Assembly: GCF_027359675.1 (NCBI RefSeq)
Contig: NZ_CP114786.1
Span: 2,050,501-2,114,500, forward strand
From: Roseibium sp. Sym1
GTDB taxonomy: Bacteria > Pseudomonadota > Alphaproteobacteria > Rhizobiales > Stappiaceae
Length of the DNA stretch: 64,000 nucleotides
Direction: 5' to 3'
Both the position numbers and the translations under genes were made by a program. Shown here one piece after another: positions 1-8,655 of the stretch. Below the pieces are notes generated by a model, which ran no database searches, was not told where the DNA came from, and saw only the letters and a list, made by a program, of their open reading frames with translations. The stretch's first letter is position 1, and each line of letters opens with the position of its first letter.

Positions 1-157
1 CGCGCTTGTTGCGGAAAAGATGAACCATCATCCGGAATGGTCGAATGTCTATCGCAATGTCGACGTCACGCTGTCGACACATGATGTCGGCGGCTTGAGC
101 CAGCTGGATCTGAAGCTGGCCGCCGAAATCGACAGGATCGCAGGATCTTATGGATAG
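1..157 (+). CDS. phhB: Pterin-4a-carbinolamine dehydratase, C-terminal part (cut by window edge)
   Basis: Reading from base 2, 51 codons end in TAG. The visible peptide contains [16 protein letters not shown], then [17 protein letters not shown] and an alpha-helical end, the usual C-terminal half of 4a-hydroxytetrahydrobiopterin dehydratase (PCD/DCoH family, about 100 residues in full). The HHPEW motif carries the paired histidines of the pterin site. The enzyme dehydrates 4a-hydroxytetrahydrobiopterin, usually to recycle the cofactor of phenylalanine hydroxylase. The start lies outside the window, so operon context is unknown. Confidence 0.85.
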   Translation, partial: ALVAEKMNHHPEWSNVYRNVDVTLSTHDVGGLSQLDLKLAAEIDRIAGSYG

Positions 158-252
158 GGTACTCTCCCGCCAAAGGCATCGCCGTCCCGGCTCGCCCTGC
201 AATTTCAGTCGCTAGCTGACCTGGCCGGATGCGGCACGTGAACGGACTGTGG

Positions 253-483
253 CTAGCCGCCCTTGGCCAGCACAAAGCGATGACCGCTGTCCGTCCGCTC
301 GGCCTCAAGCAGCGCGTGGCCGTTTTCGCGGCAGAAATGCGGAATATCGATTTCGGCCATGGGGTCGGTGGTGAGCACGGTCAGCCGGTCGCCGTCGTTC
401 AGGCGCGTCAGGGCCTTGCGGGTCTTGAGGACGGGAAGAGGGCATTTCAGGCCCTTGAGATCAAGCATGGTCGCTGTCGACAC
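253..483 (-). CDS. TusA-family sulfur-carrier-like protein
   Basis: The 76-residue protein contains LDLKGLKCPLPVLKTRKAL, the hallmark CPxP motif of the TusA/SirA/YedF fold, whose cysteine carries persulfide sulfur or acts in redox chemistry. The remainder follows the family pattern (DGDRLTVLTTDPMAEIDIPHFC). I chose a GTG start at 483 because a GGAG lies 8 bases upstream of it; the internal ATG at 468 has no clear ribosome site. It is a single-domain protein with no visible tus or dsr partners, so its sulfur acceptor cannot be named. Convergent with the upstream pterin dehydratase gene. Confidence 0.85.
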   Translation of the reverse strand: MSTATMLDLKGLKCPLPVLKTRKALTRLNDGDRLTVLTTDPMAEIDIPHFCRENGHALLEAERTDSGHRFVLAKGG

Positions 484-748
484 CGAATGGACTCCGTGCA
501 ATGGCCAGATTTTGCATAACATAGTCTGGAAATCACGGCGGGACAGGCATTCATACAAGTTTAGGAAGTGAAAACTAGGTTGTTTTCACAGGATCTTGCG
601 GACGCCGACAAAAACCGGCTTGAGCCGGTGCGACGCCTGGATGTGCACACGGACCGGTCGGCGGCTGCAGGCCGGCGGAGCCATGGCAGGTGTTTTCAGG
701 AAACAATGTCGGCTGCCGGACGTCACGGTGCAGGAGCAGGATGGCTGG

Positions 749-1573
749 ATGAAAACGGGATTTTGGAACGTTGCGTGGGTTGCTCTTTCGCTGGTTGCCC
801 TTCTGGCCGTCCCGGCGAAAGCCGAGCCGGGAGAGATCAGGCTCGTCACGCAGAGTTTTGCACCCTTGCAATGGGACAATCACGGCAAGCCGGACGGTTA
901 TGTGACAGCCTATCTGCTGGCGGCCGCGGAGCGGGTCAGGGAGATCGTTCCCGTCACGGTCACCGGGTTTGATTTCCTGCCGTGGAAACGGGCCATGCTG
1001 ACGGCAGAGACGTCTCCCAACGTGCTGTTCTTTTCACTGTCCCGCACGCCCGAACGGGAAGACAGGTTCCACTGGTTGGGCGAGGTGTCGCCCTATGGCC
1101 AGTATTTCTATCAGCTGGCGTCGCGGCCGAAGATCGACGTGGAACGCATTGAGGAATTGCGTGATCTCGATGTCAGGATCGGCGTGCAGGACGGCAGCAA
1201 TCTACTCGCATACCTCAAGAAACTCGGCTTCGAGGGCTCGGGAACGCTCGTACCGATCACGGATTTTCACCAGGGCATTGAAATGCTCTATCTCGGCCGG
1301 GTCGACATGCTGCCCCTGACCGGATTTCTGGCCGAGGCAAGCGCATGCAAGCAGGGATATGACGGCAGCCAGCTGCGGCCGGTCATTTTCGTCGAGGCCC
1401 TGGCAAAGCCGCTCTGGGCGGTTTTCAGCAAGGGCACGGATCCCGATCTGGTCGAGGCTTTCCGGGCGGAAATGGCCGCGCTGAAGGACGAGGGGTTCCT
1501 GAGCGCCCAGATCCGTGAGCATCAGGCCAATTGGGAAACCCTTGCCTGCGGTGCCCTGACGGCAGGCCACTGA
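749..1573 (+). CDS. Periplasmic substrate-binding-like protein (SBP_bac_3 type)
   Basis: A 274-residue protein with a clear signal peptide (MKTGFWNVAWVALSLVALLA, cleavage likely after AKA) followed by a mature domain beginning EIRLVTQSFAPLQW, which resembles the type II binding fold of amino-acid ABC transporters. The phrase KPDGYVTAYLLAAAERV and later DVRIGVQDGSNLLAYL fit the two lobes. Many alphaproteobacterial proteins of this kind are orphans with no ABC permease next to them, as here, so the ligand is unknown and sensing is as likely as transport. I start at 749, just before the signal peptide, with AGGAG about 12 bases upstream; the longer open frame would bury the signal peptide. Confidence 0.75.
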   Translation: MKTGFWNVAWVALSLVALLAVPAKAEPGEIRLVTQSFAPLQWDNHGKPDGYVTAYLLAAAERVREIVPVTVTGFDFLPWKRAMLTAETSPNVLFFSLSRTPEREDRFHWLGEVSPYGQYFYQLASRPKIDVERIEELRDLDVRIGVQDGSNLLAYLKKLGFEGSGTLVPITDFHQGIEMLYLGRVDMLPLTGFLAEASACKQGYDGSQLRPVIFVEALAKPLWAVFSKGTDPDLVEAFRAEMAALKDEGFLSAQIREHQANWETLACGALTAGH

Positions 1574-1615
1574 CGGCCGTCGAGACTTTACAATTTCCGG
1601 ATCGGATGACAATTC

Positions 1616-2167
1616 ATGAGTGAGCAGACGATTTCCTCCCTCGACGTGCTTGATTTCTGGTGGCAGGCGGGCTCGTCGAAATGGTTCGCCAAGGACGACA
1701 AGTTCGACAAGCGGTGCAAGCAGACATTTCTCGGTGCCATCGAGGCCGCCGCGGCGGGAGATCTGGACGGCTGGAGAGACACTCCGGACGGGTCGCTTGC
1801 CCTTGTGCTGTTGCTCGACCAGTTCACGCGCAATGTCTACCGGGGCAGTCCGGACGCGTTCAAGGCGGATGCCAAGGCCGTCGAAGTCGCGGAAGGTGCT
1901 CTTGCGAAGGGATATGACAGAGCCTTCCCGAAGGACGGCAGGGGATTTTTCTATTTTCCGTTCGAACATTCGGAAGACATGGCGCACCAGGAACGCGCGG
2001 TGGACCTTTTTCGCGTGCTCGGCGACCGGGAGCTCTATCATTACGCCCTGATCCATATGGACGTGATCCGCCGGTTCGGGCGATTTCCGCACCGCAATGC
2101 CGTGCTGGGCCGCCAGACCACCGCGGAAGAAGCGGCCTATCTCGAAAGCGGCGGGTTTTCCGCCTGA
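1616..2167 (+). CDS. DUF924 family protein
   Basis: A 183-residue soluble protein. It matches DUF924 by the opening VLDFWW, the central LLLDQFTRNVYRG, the FFYFPFEHSEDMAHQERAV stretch and the closing RFGRFPHRNAVLGR. The family is an all-helical, TPR-like fold of unknown biochemical role; its members are conserved in proteobacteria and fungi. Length is normal. It starts 42 bases after the binding-protein gene on the same strand, so the two may be co-transcribed, but nothing links them functionally. No catalytic function should be read into the name. Confidence 0.88.
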   Translation: MSEQTISSLDVLDFWWQAGSSKWFAKDDKFDKRCKQTFLGAIEAAAAGDLDGWRDTPDGSLALVLLLDQFTRNVYRGSPDAFKADAKAVEVAEGALAKGYDRAFPKDGRGFFYFPFEHSEDMAHQERAVDLFRVLGDRELYHYALIHMDVIRRFGRFPHRNAVLGRQTTAEEAAYLESGGFSA

Positions 2168-2317
2168 GCGCCGCACGTGCCTGTCGCGCATAGCTGCCGT
2201 GTGGACCCTCGGTCCGGCATGCAGGCGGCGGGGGCATGCCGCATTTTTGAGCGGTTTTCAGCGGCCGTGCAATTTTGCCTAATTTCTAGTCTTAAGTTTG
2301 GCTTATGATGCAAAAAT

Positions 2318-2334
2318 AGGCAAAAAAATTGCCT
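2318..2334. promoter_or_regulatory. Perfect 17-bp dyad upstream of glnK
   Basis: AGGCAA-N5-TTGCCT is a perfect inverted repeat in an A/T-rich stretch about 115 bp upstream of the glnK sigma-54 promoter. An extra outward copy (TTGCCTA near 2275) can pair with the left arm. It has the size of a dimeric-regulator site, possibly for an activator of the sigma-54 promoter, but no regulator can be named from the sequence. Confidence 0.4.
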
Positions 2335-2382
2335 GAAAAGCCATCAGCGGCAATTTTCAGCGAGCTCGACTCAGGGCCTTGT

Positions 2383-2399
2383 TGCGGTGCGAAACCGCA
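2383..2399. promoter_or_regulatory. Candidate NtrC binding site upstream of glnK
   Basis: TGCGGT-N5-ACCGCA is a perfect dyad with the TGC-N11-GCA frame of known NtrC enhancer sites (consensus TGCACC-N5-GGTGCA). It lies about 45-50 bp upstream of the sigma-54 promoter, rather close but within the range used by enhancer-binding proteins. NtrC is inferred from the spacing, the promoter type and the downstream nitrogen genes; the inner arm bases differ from consensus. Confidence 0.5.
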
Positions 2400-2432
2400 G
2401 AATTCCGCCAATCGTTCCTTTAAATTTCCAAG

Positions 2433-2449
2433 TTGGCACGGTCCTTGAT
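2433..2449 (+). promoter_or_regulatory. Sigma-54 promoter of glnK-amtB
   Basis: TTGGCACGGTCCTTGAT matches the -24/-12 consensus (TGGCACG-N4-TTGCW) with the -24 GG at 2435-2436 and correct spacing; the -12 element reads GA instead of GC. It lies about 160 bp upstream of the glnK start. RpoN control of glnK-amtB is standard in proteobacteria, so the call rests on both sequence and context. Confidence 0.85.
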
Positions 2450-2587
2450 TAGTAGGGCCCGAAACCGGCCCGGACCCACGGCACGTGGATGAGCCAGAGA
2501 CCTGAGACGATCCTTCCAGAGGGGAACGCAAACAGGCGCGCCGTCCGGACTGGTAGGCCGAGCTTCTTCGACGGGAAGGGGCGCTAA

Positions 2588-2947
<360 letters not shown>

Positions 2948-2967
2948 TTTAGGTAAGGAAACGTATC

Positions 2968-4302
2968 ATGAAAAAACTTGTCGCTAAGGGCGCGACGTCG
3001 CTGGCCTTGCTGAGCCTCACCGCTCTGCCGGTGCTCGCGCAGGATGCCGAGGCTGCTGCTGCTCCGGCCGTATCTCCTGAAGTCGCCTATATCTTCAACA
3101 CGCTGCTGTTCCTGATCGGTGGCTTCCTGGTGATGTGGATGGCCGCCGGCTTTGCCATGCTGGAAGCAGGTCTGGTCCGCTCCAAGAACGTGTCGATGCA
3201 GTGCCTGAAGAACATCACGCTCTACTCGATCGCGGGTCTCATGTTCTGGATTACCGGTTACAACCTCATGTACACCGGTGTCGACGGCGGCTTCATCGGC
3301 TCCTTCGGCCCCTATTCGTTCGATGCCGTTGGCGGCAATGCGCTTGACACCGGCTACTCCACGGCTTCCGACTGGTTCTTCCAGATGGTGTTCTGCGCCA
3401 CGACAGCCTCGATCGTCTCCGGCACCCTGGCCGAGCGTATCAAGCTGTGGCCGTTCCTGATCTTCACTGTCGTGCTGACCGGTTTCATCTATCCGATCGC
3501 GGGTTCCTGGCAGTGGGGTGCCGGCTGGCTCTCCGAAATGGGCTTCTCCGACTTTGCCGGTTCGACACTGGTGCACTCCGTCGGTGGCTGGGCCGCGCTT
3601 GCCGGTGCGATCATCCTCGGTGCTCGTAAGGGCAAATACGGCGCAGACGGCTCCGTACACCCGTTCCCGGGCTCTTCCATGCCGCTCGCCACGCTGGGTA
3701 CCTTCATCCTGTGGCTCGGCTGGTTCGGCTTCAACGGCGCTTCCCAGCTCGCAATGGGTACGATCGGTGATGTCTCCGACGTCTCCCGCATCTTTGCCAA
3801 CACCAACATGGCTGCTGCTGCCGGTGTCGTTGTCGCGGTCATCCTGACCCAGGTTCTCTACAAGAAGGTCGACGTGACCATGGCCCTGAACGGTGCCCTG
3901 GCAGGTCTGGTCTCCATCACCGCCGAGCCGCTGGCTCCGAGTGTCTGGCAGACCGTCTTCATCGGTGCCGTGGGTGGTGCGATCGTGGTCTTCACCGTTC
4001 CGCTTCTCGACAAGCTGAAAATCGACGACGTCGTCGGCGCCATCCCGGTCCACCTGCTGGCCGGTATCTGGGGCACCTTCATTGTGCCGCTGTCCAACAG
4101 CGACGCGTCCTGGGGCACCCAGATCGTCGGTATCGCTGCCTACGGCGCGTTCACCCTGGTTGCTTCCGCAGTTGTCTGGATGATCCTGAAAGTTGCCATG
4201 GGCATCCGGGTCTCCGACGAGGAAGAAGCTCTGGGTCTCGACAAGGTCGAGGTCGGCGTCGAAGCCTACCCGGAATTCGGAACCGGTTCCCAGCGCATGT
4301 AA
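2968..4302 (+). CDS. amtB: Ammonium transporter
   Basis: A 444-residue Amt/Mep/Rh channel. An N-terminal signal sequence (ending LPVLAQ) precedes about 11 membrane helices, as in E. coli AmtB. The conserved pore histidines are seen in TLVHSVGGWAALAG (near residue 202) and IPVHLLAGIWGTF (near 360). The tail carries the conserved MGIRVSDEEEALGLD segment that couples to GlnK. It conducts NH3/NH4+ into the cytoplasm. It lies 20 bp after glnK and is followed by a strong terminator, so glnK-amtB form one sigma-54-driven unit. Confidence 0.96.
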   Translation: MKKLVAKGATSLALLSLTALPVLAQDAEAAAAPAVSPEVAYIFNTLLFLIGGFLVMWMAAGFAMLEAGLVRSKNVSMQCLKNITLYSIAGLMFWITGYNLMYTGVDGGFIGSFGPYSFDAVGGNALDTGYSTASDWFFQMVFCATTASIVSGTLAERIKLWPFLIFTVVLTGFIYPIAGSWQWGAGWLSEMGFSDFAGSTLVHSVGGWAALAGAIILGARKGKYGADGSVHPFPGSSMPLATLGTFILWLGWFGFNGASQLAMGTIGDVSDVSRIFANTNMAAAAGVVVAVILTQVLYKKVDVTMALNGALAGLVSITAEPLAPSVWQTVFIGAVGGAIVVFTVPLLDKLKIDDVVGAIPVHLLAGIWGTFIVPLSNSDASWGTQIVGIAAYGAFTLVASAVVWMILKVAMGIRVSDEEEALGLDKVEVGVEAYPEFGTGSQRM

Positions 4303-4362
4303 TCCATGCGCTGAGACAAAAATCTCCCAGGCGGTCTATTGGCTCAGACCGCAAACTTGGAA

Positions 4363-4393
4363 AGCCCGGGGGCAACCCCGGGCTCTTTTTTTG
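4363..4393 (+). terminator. Rho-independent terminator of glnK-amtB
   Basis: AGCCCGGGG (4363-4371), loop GCAA, CCCCGGGCT (4376-4384), then C and a run of seven T. A perfect 9-bp GC-rich stem about 60 bp after the amtB stop. Confidence 0.95.
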
Positions 4394-4549
4394 TTTGCCG
4401 GCACGCGTGAGCAGGCGGGCAATGAATTGCATAAAAAAACATCATTTGAGCATCAATTGATCAATCCGCTCCAGCCCTTCCTTCCCCTATAATTGGGATC
4501 CGCTCAGAAATACGGCGGAATCCAGCCCTTTTCTTCATCATATGCCTAT

Positions 4550-4566
4550 CTGGCATGCATTTTGAA
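4550..4566 (+). promoter_or_regulatory. Sigma-54 promoter of the second ammonium transporter
   Basis: CTGGCATGCATTTTGAA has GG at 4552-4553, 10 bases, then GA at 4564-4565, the -24/-12 layout; like the glnK promoter the -12 dinucleotide is GA. It lies about 58 bp upstream of the start codon. The identical architecture to the glnK promoter suggests joint RpoN control. Confidence 0.7.
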
Positions 4567-4623
4567 TGCTGCGGCACTCGAAACGCATAAACAAAGGGCA
4601 GATTGCCCAACTGGGGGTCAGAA

Positions 4624-5844
4624 ATGAATGAAGCTGGGGTAGGCGGGGACGTCTTTTTCGTCCTTGTCGGAGCTATTCTCGTGTTCGCCATGCATGGCGG
4701 TTTCGCTTTCCTGGAGGTCGGTACAGTCCGGCAGAAAAACCAGGTCAACGCGCTGGTGAAGATCCTGGTCGATTTCGCCCTGTCGACCGTCGCCTATTTC
4801 TTTGTCGGTTACGCGGTGGCCTATGGAACGACTTTCCTCGTGAATGCGGCGACGCTGTCCGGCGGCGGCAGCGGATTCGAGCTTCAGGGCCTGACACTGG
4901 TCAAGTTCTTCTTCCTGACCACCTTTGCTGCGGCCATTCCGGCGATCATCTCCGGCGGCATCGCCGAACGGATGAAGTTCTGGCCGCAATGCCTGGCGAC
5001 GGTGGCTCTGGTCGGTATCGTCTATCCGCTGTTTGAAGGTCTGGTCTGGAACGGCAATTTCGGCTTCCAGGGTTGGCTTGAAACCACGTTCGGCGCAGGC
5101 TTCCACGATTTCGCGGGGTCCGTGGTCGTGCATGCGGTCGGCGGCTGGATCGCGCTCGGAGCGGTCCTGCTGCTTGGTGCGCGTCGTGGCCGCTACGACC
5201 GCAACGGTCGTCCGATCGGTATTCCGCCTTCGTCCCTGCCCTGGCTGGCGCTGGGATCGTGGATGCTGTGCGTGGGCTGGTTCGGCTTCAACGTGATGAC
5301 GGCCGCCTCGCTGGAAAGCGTCTCCGGCCTTGTTGCGATCAATTCTCTGATGGCCATGGTCGGCGGCATTCTGGCGGCACTTGTGGTCGGACGGAACGAT
5401 CCGGGCTTCGTGCATAACGGTGCCCTCGCCGGGCTGGTGGCTGTCTGTGCCGGGTCCGACATCATGCATCCGATCGGCAGTCTACTGGTCGGAGGTGTCG
5501 CCGGGGCGATCTTCGTAACCGGATTCGAGATCTGCCAGAATCGTCTGAAGATCGACGATGTGCTCGGCGTCTGGCCGCTTCACGGCATTTGCGGCGCCTG
5601 GGGCGGCATTGCCGCCGGGTTCTTCGGACTGGAGGCGCTGGGCGGCCTCGGCGGTGTTTCGCCGATGTCCCAGGTCATCGGCACTGTGCTTGGAGCCGGC
5701 TACGCGCTCGCAGCCGGTTTCGTCGTCTATGGCGTCCTGAAGGTGGCGATGGGCCTGCGTCTTTCCCCGGAAGAGGAACATCTTGGCGCGGATCTCTCGA
5801 TCCACAAGATCAGCGCCAATCCGGAACAGGACCTGGGGCGCTAA
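4624..5844 (+). CDS. Second ammonium transporter (Amt family)
   Basis: A 406-residue Amt paralogue without a cleavable signal sequence, opening directly into helix 1 (VFFVLVGAILVFAMHGGFAFLEVG). Pore histidines are present in VVVHAVGGWIALG and WPLHGICGAWGG, and the C-terminal MGLRLSPEEEHLGADLSIH matches the regulatory tail of the family. I start at ATG 4624 because GGGGG lies 6 bases upstream; an in-frame TTG at 4603 is weaker. Having its own sigma-54 promoter and terminator, it is a separate unit from glnK-amtB. Whether it differs in affinity or acts as a sensor cannot be told from sequence. Confidence 0.93.
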   Translation: MNEAGVGGDVFFVLVGAILVFAMHGGFAFLEVGTVRQKNQVNALVKILVDFALSTVAYFFVGYAVAYGTTFLVNAATLSGGGSGFELQGLTLVKFFFLTTFAAAIPAIISGGIAERMKFWPQCLATVALVGIVYPLFEGLVWNGNFGFQGWLETTFGAGFHDFAGSVVVHAVGGWIALGAVLLLGARRGRYDRNGRPIGIPPSSLPWLALGSWMLCVGWFGFNVMTAASLESVSGLVAINSLMAMVGGILAALVVGRNDPGFVHNGALAGLVAVCAGSDIMHPIGSLLVGGVAGAIFVTGFEICQNRLKIDDVLGVWPLHGICGAWGGIAAGFFGLEALGGLGGVSPMSQVIGTVLGAGYALAAGFVVYGVLKVAMGLRLSPEEEHLGADLSIHKISANPEQDLGR

Positions 5845-5858
5845 GTTCCCCCCAACGG

Positions 5859-5900
5859 CAGGCGGGCGGCACAAGCAGCCGCCGTCCGCCTGTCTTTTTT
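5859..5900 (+). terminator. Rho-independent terminator after the second amt gene
   Basis: CAGGCGG at 5859-5865 pairs with CCGCCTG at 5886-5892, with an inner GCGGC/GCCGC extension, followed by TC and six T. It sits between the amt gene and the convergent HAD gene. Confidence 0.85.
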
Positions 5901-5918
5901 GTCTGGCTGGCTTTTCCG

Positions 5919-6602
5919 TCAGGCTGCGGTGTTGTCTTGCCACAGGCGTTCAGCGAGATTGTCGTGGCCGTCGACCACAAGGTGGGCGCCGGCGGCGCGC
6001 AGCTGTTCCGCATGGCCGTCATGGCTGTGACCGCCGCCGACGAATCCCCATACCGTCATGCCGGCCGCGAGCCCTGCCCTGACGCCGTTGGCGCTGTCTT
6101 CCACCACAAGCGTTGAAGCGGGTGAGGCACCCAGCTTTCCGGCCGCAAACAGGAACAGGTCCGGTGCCGGTTTGCCGTTTGCCACCTGTTCCCCCGAATA
6201 GATATGGGGGTCGAAATAGGGGAACAGTCCCGTATGTTTCAGCTTGTGAACCAGCCGGTGCAGCCGTGAAGAGGAAGCGACCGCCCGCGCGCCGTCATGG
6301 GCCTCCAGCAGTTGCTTGATGCCGCTGATCTCGGTCAGTTCCCGGTCGATGCGCTCCATGGTGGCGGCGTCCAACTCGGGGCCGAATGTTGCGGGAAGCG
6401 GTCCTTTGCCGAGGCGCCGGTAATCCCGGTCGAGGGCCGCCCAGAAATCCTCGCTGCCAAGCCCCTGGAACCGGTCCATGTAGTCGTCCAGGTCATAATG
6501 CAGCCCGATCCCGGCCAGGTGCTCGCGCTCGACATCGACATAGATCTTTTCCGAATCGACCAGAACGCCGTCGCAATCGAACAGGATCGCTTCAAATGCC
6601 AT
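5919..6602 (-). CDS. HAD-superfamily phosphatase/phosphomutase-like hydrolase
   Basis: A 227-residue haloacid dehalogenase protein. Motif I is FDCDGVLVDSE at the N-terminus (nucleophile and acid Asp), a serine-rich motif II (AVASSSRLHRL), the motif III lysine in NGKPAPDLFLFAA and motif IV VVEDSANGVRAG. The helical cap between motifs I and II is typical of beta-phosphoglucomutase/phosphoglycolate phosphatase relatives. ATG 6602 has AAGGA six bases upstream. It is the last gene of a minus-strand run after a UgpE-like permease, 57 bp away; that context hints at a sugar- or glycerol-phosphate substrate, which is inference. Confidence 0.88.
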   Translation of the reverse strand: MAFEAILFDCDGVLVDSEKIYVDVEREHLAGIGLHYDLDDYMDRFQGLGSEDFWAALDRDYRRLGKGPLPATFGPELDAATMERIDRELTEISGIKQLLEAHDGARAVASSSRLHRLVHKLKHTGLFPYFDPHIYSGEQVANGKPAPDLFLFAAGKLGASPASTLVVEDSANGVRAGLAAGMTVWGFVGGGHSHDGHAEQLRAAGAHLVVDGHDNLAERLWQDNTAA

Positions 6603-6659
6603 GGATTTCCTTCTTTCCAGTGTGTTGGAGCCGTGCCGCATTCCGTGAAAGCCCGATTG

Positions 6660-7487
6660 TCAGTGAGAGCCGTCAAAAAGTCCTTTAACGACCTGTCGTT
6701 GAAACAAGATGACAAGCAGGGCCGGCGGCAGGATCGCGACAATCGCGAGCATCGTTCCGCGCGCACTGGTCGTGCCGAAAAACTGCATGCCGCGCACCAG
6801 CGTGTAGGTGCCTTCCTCGGACGTGACCATGACCGGCCACAGATACTGGTTCCACCCGTTGACGAACAGGACCAGAAACAGGGCGGCGGCGGTCGGTACG
6901 GACAGGGGCAGCAGGATGTCCTTGAAAAACTTGAGAGGACCGGCGCCGTCGAGCCTTGCCGATTCCACCAGGGCATCCGGCACGGTCATCAGGAACTGGC
7001 GGAAAAACAGCGTGCCGAGGCCCGAAGCGGCCAGCGGCAGAATGAGGCCGGCCCGCGAATTCACCAGCCCCAGGTCTGCGACCACCGCGTAGGTCGGCAG
7101 AAACCGGGATTCCAGCGGCAACATCAAGGTCAACAGCAGCACGGCAAAAATGGCGGTGGAAAAGCGAATCCGGAAATAAATCAGCGCATAGGCGGCCAGC
7201 AAGGACAGGGCAACCTTCAGGCCGGCAAAACCCGCGCCGAGGAAAAACGAGTTCAAGAGCATGGACACGGTGGTGACGTCACCGGAAAATCCGGCACTTG
7301 ATGTGAGAAACTCCAGGTAGTTTTCCAGGCCGCTTCCGCCGGGATCCAGCCGGGGCCTGATCCGTTCGCCCGGTGCATGGGTCGTGGCGGCAAACAGCGC
7401 ATAGACCGGCAGCACCATGAACAATGCTCCGGCGATGAGAACGATATGATCGACAAGTTGGGCGTGCCATCGCCGCCAGGAAATCAT
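6660..7487 (-). CDS. ABC transporter permease, UgpE/MalG type (orphan)
   Basis: A 275-residue inner-membrane permease with six predicted helices and the EAA-loop motif that docks the ATPase (VESARLDGAGPLKFFKDILLPL). The N-terminal phrase LFMVLPVYALFAATTHAPGE and the ending QRQVVKGLFDGSH resemble UgpE, the glycerol-3-phosphate permease partner. The start at ATG 7487 has AGGA about 9 bases upstream. Oddly, no binding protein, partner permease or ATPase gene is adjacent: upstream is a CDF metal transporter and downstream a HAD hydrolase. It may be a remnant of a lost operon or may work with components encoded elsewhere. Confidence 0.85.
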   Translation of the reverse strand: MISWRRWHAQLVDHIVLIAGALFMVLPVYALFAATTHAPGERIRPRLDPGGSGLENYLEFLTSSAGFSGDVTTVSMLLNSFFLGAGFAGLKVALSLLAAYALIYFRIRFSTAIFAVLLLTLMLPLESRFLPTYAVVADLGLVNSRAGLILPLAASGLGTLFFRQFLMTVPDALVESARLDGAGPLKFFKDILLPLSVPTAAALFLVLFVNGWNQYLWPVMVTSEEGTYTLVRGMQFFGTTSARGTMLAIVAILPPALLVILFQRQVVKGLFDGSH

Positions 7488-7533
7488 TGTGGGTCGTCCT
7501 AGAGAATGTGAGGGCGGTGTGCGTAAGGGAAGC

Positions 7534-8427
7534 CTACAGCACAACGATTCCAGAGTGTTTGGCCTTGTGTTCGGGTTCGACATGAATGGTGATGCGGGCG
7601 CCCGGCACGTCTTCGCTAATGGCTTCCTCTATGCGGTCGCAGATGTCGTGGGCATCCTTCACGGACAGGCTGCCGGGAACCACCAGATGAAAATCGACGA
7701 AGATCGAACGGCCGGCGATCCGGGTTCGCAGGTCATGGGCCTCGAGCGCGCCTTCACCGTGTTCGGCGATCAGCAGCCGGATCTTTTCCAGCACGTCGGC
7801 GGAGGCTGCCTCATCCATCAGGCCGCCGATGGATTCCTTGACCAGTTCCCAACCGGACCAGAGCACCGCCAGACCGACCAGAACCGCCAGGGCGGGGTCG
7901 AGCACCTTCCAGCCCGTCAGCATGACCAGGACGACGCCGGCCAGGACGCCGGCCGAAGTGACGACATCGGTCATCAGGTGCTTGCCGTCGGCAACGAGTG
8001 CCGGGGAACGGGCCTTGCGGCCGTATTTCATCAGGTAGCGGGCCCATGCCGCGTTTATCAGTGCCGCCACGACATTCATGGCAATGCCCGGGGGGGAATA
8101 GACCGGGCTGTCGCCATGGACAAAGCCGAGCCAGGCCTCCCGGAAAATCGACAGGGCGGCGAGCACGATCATTACGCCGACCAGCACGGCTGCGAAATAC
8201 TCAACCTTGTCGTGACCATAGGGGTGGTTGCTGTCGGCGGGTTTGGCGGCGAACCAGACGGCGGCAAGCGCGGCGATGGAAGAAGCAATGTTGACGGTGG
8301 TTTCGAGCGCATCGGAATAGAGGGCCACAGACCCGGTGAGCAGATAGGCTCCGGTCTTGAGACCAAGCACGATCAGGCCGACAACAATGCTCAACGAGGC
8401 AATCCGGAGCTTGTGGCTCAGGTCCAT
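7534..8427 (-). CDS. Cation diffusion facilitator (CDF) family metal efflux transporter
   Basis: A 297-residue CDF protein: six membrane helices, then a cytoplasmic metal-binding domain of about 90 residues. Metal ligands are visible in ALYSDALETTVN (helix 2) and in VADGKHLMTDVVTS (helix 5), and the family motif HPYGHDKVEYFA follows helix 2. These proteins exchange protons for Zn2+, Fe2+, Mn2+ or Co2+; the D/H-D ligand set (D-D in helix 2 region, H-D in helix 5) does not fix the metal alone. The next gene on the strand starts 46 bp downstream. Confidence 0.92.
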   Translation of the reverse strand: MDLSHKLRIASLSIVVGLIVLGLKTGAYLLTGSVALYSDALETTVNIASSIAALAAVWFAAKPADSNHPYGHDKVEYFAAVLVGVMIVLAALSIFREAWLGFVHGDSPVYSPPGIAMNVVAALINAAWARYLMKYGRKARSPALVADGKHLMTDVVTSAGVLAGVVLVMLTGWKVLDPALAVLVGLAVLWSGWELVKESIGGLMDEAASADVLEKIRLLIAEHGEGALEAHDLRTRIAGRSIFVDFHLVVPGSLSVKDAHDICDRIEEAISEDVPGARITIHVEPEHKAKHSGIVVL

Positions 8428-8655
8428 GCCAGTCCCCCAAGTCGATCATTTCCCGCCCTTGCGGGCGGAAATCAACGGTCACGACCGGTCCTTCCTGGCC
8501 GGGACCGCCCGTCGAGCGCGGACGGGGCGGTCCGGTGCGTGGCGACCGGTCCGGGCAAGGGGTATCAGTTTCTGCCCAAGTGGCAACCCGCTACCGGGTG
8601 CCAGCGGGTGGATTTCGCAGGAGAATTGACTTTCGGTCACACATGGTGACGGCGG

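Noticed and set aside
4488..4493. TATAAT sequence upstream of the second amt gene
   Set aside because: No -35 element at a suitable distance; the sigma-54 site at 4550 explains the promoter better.
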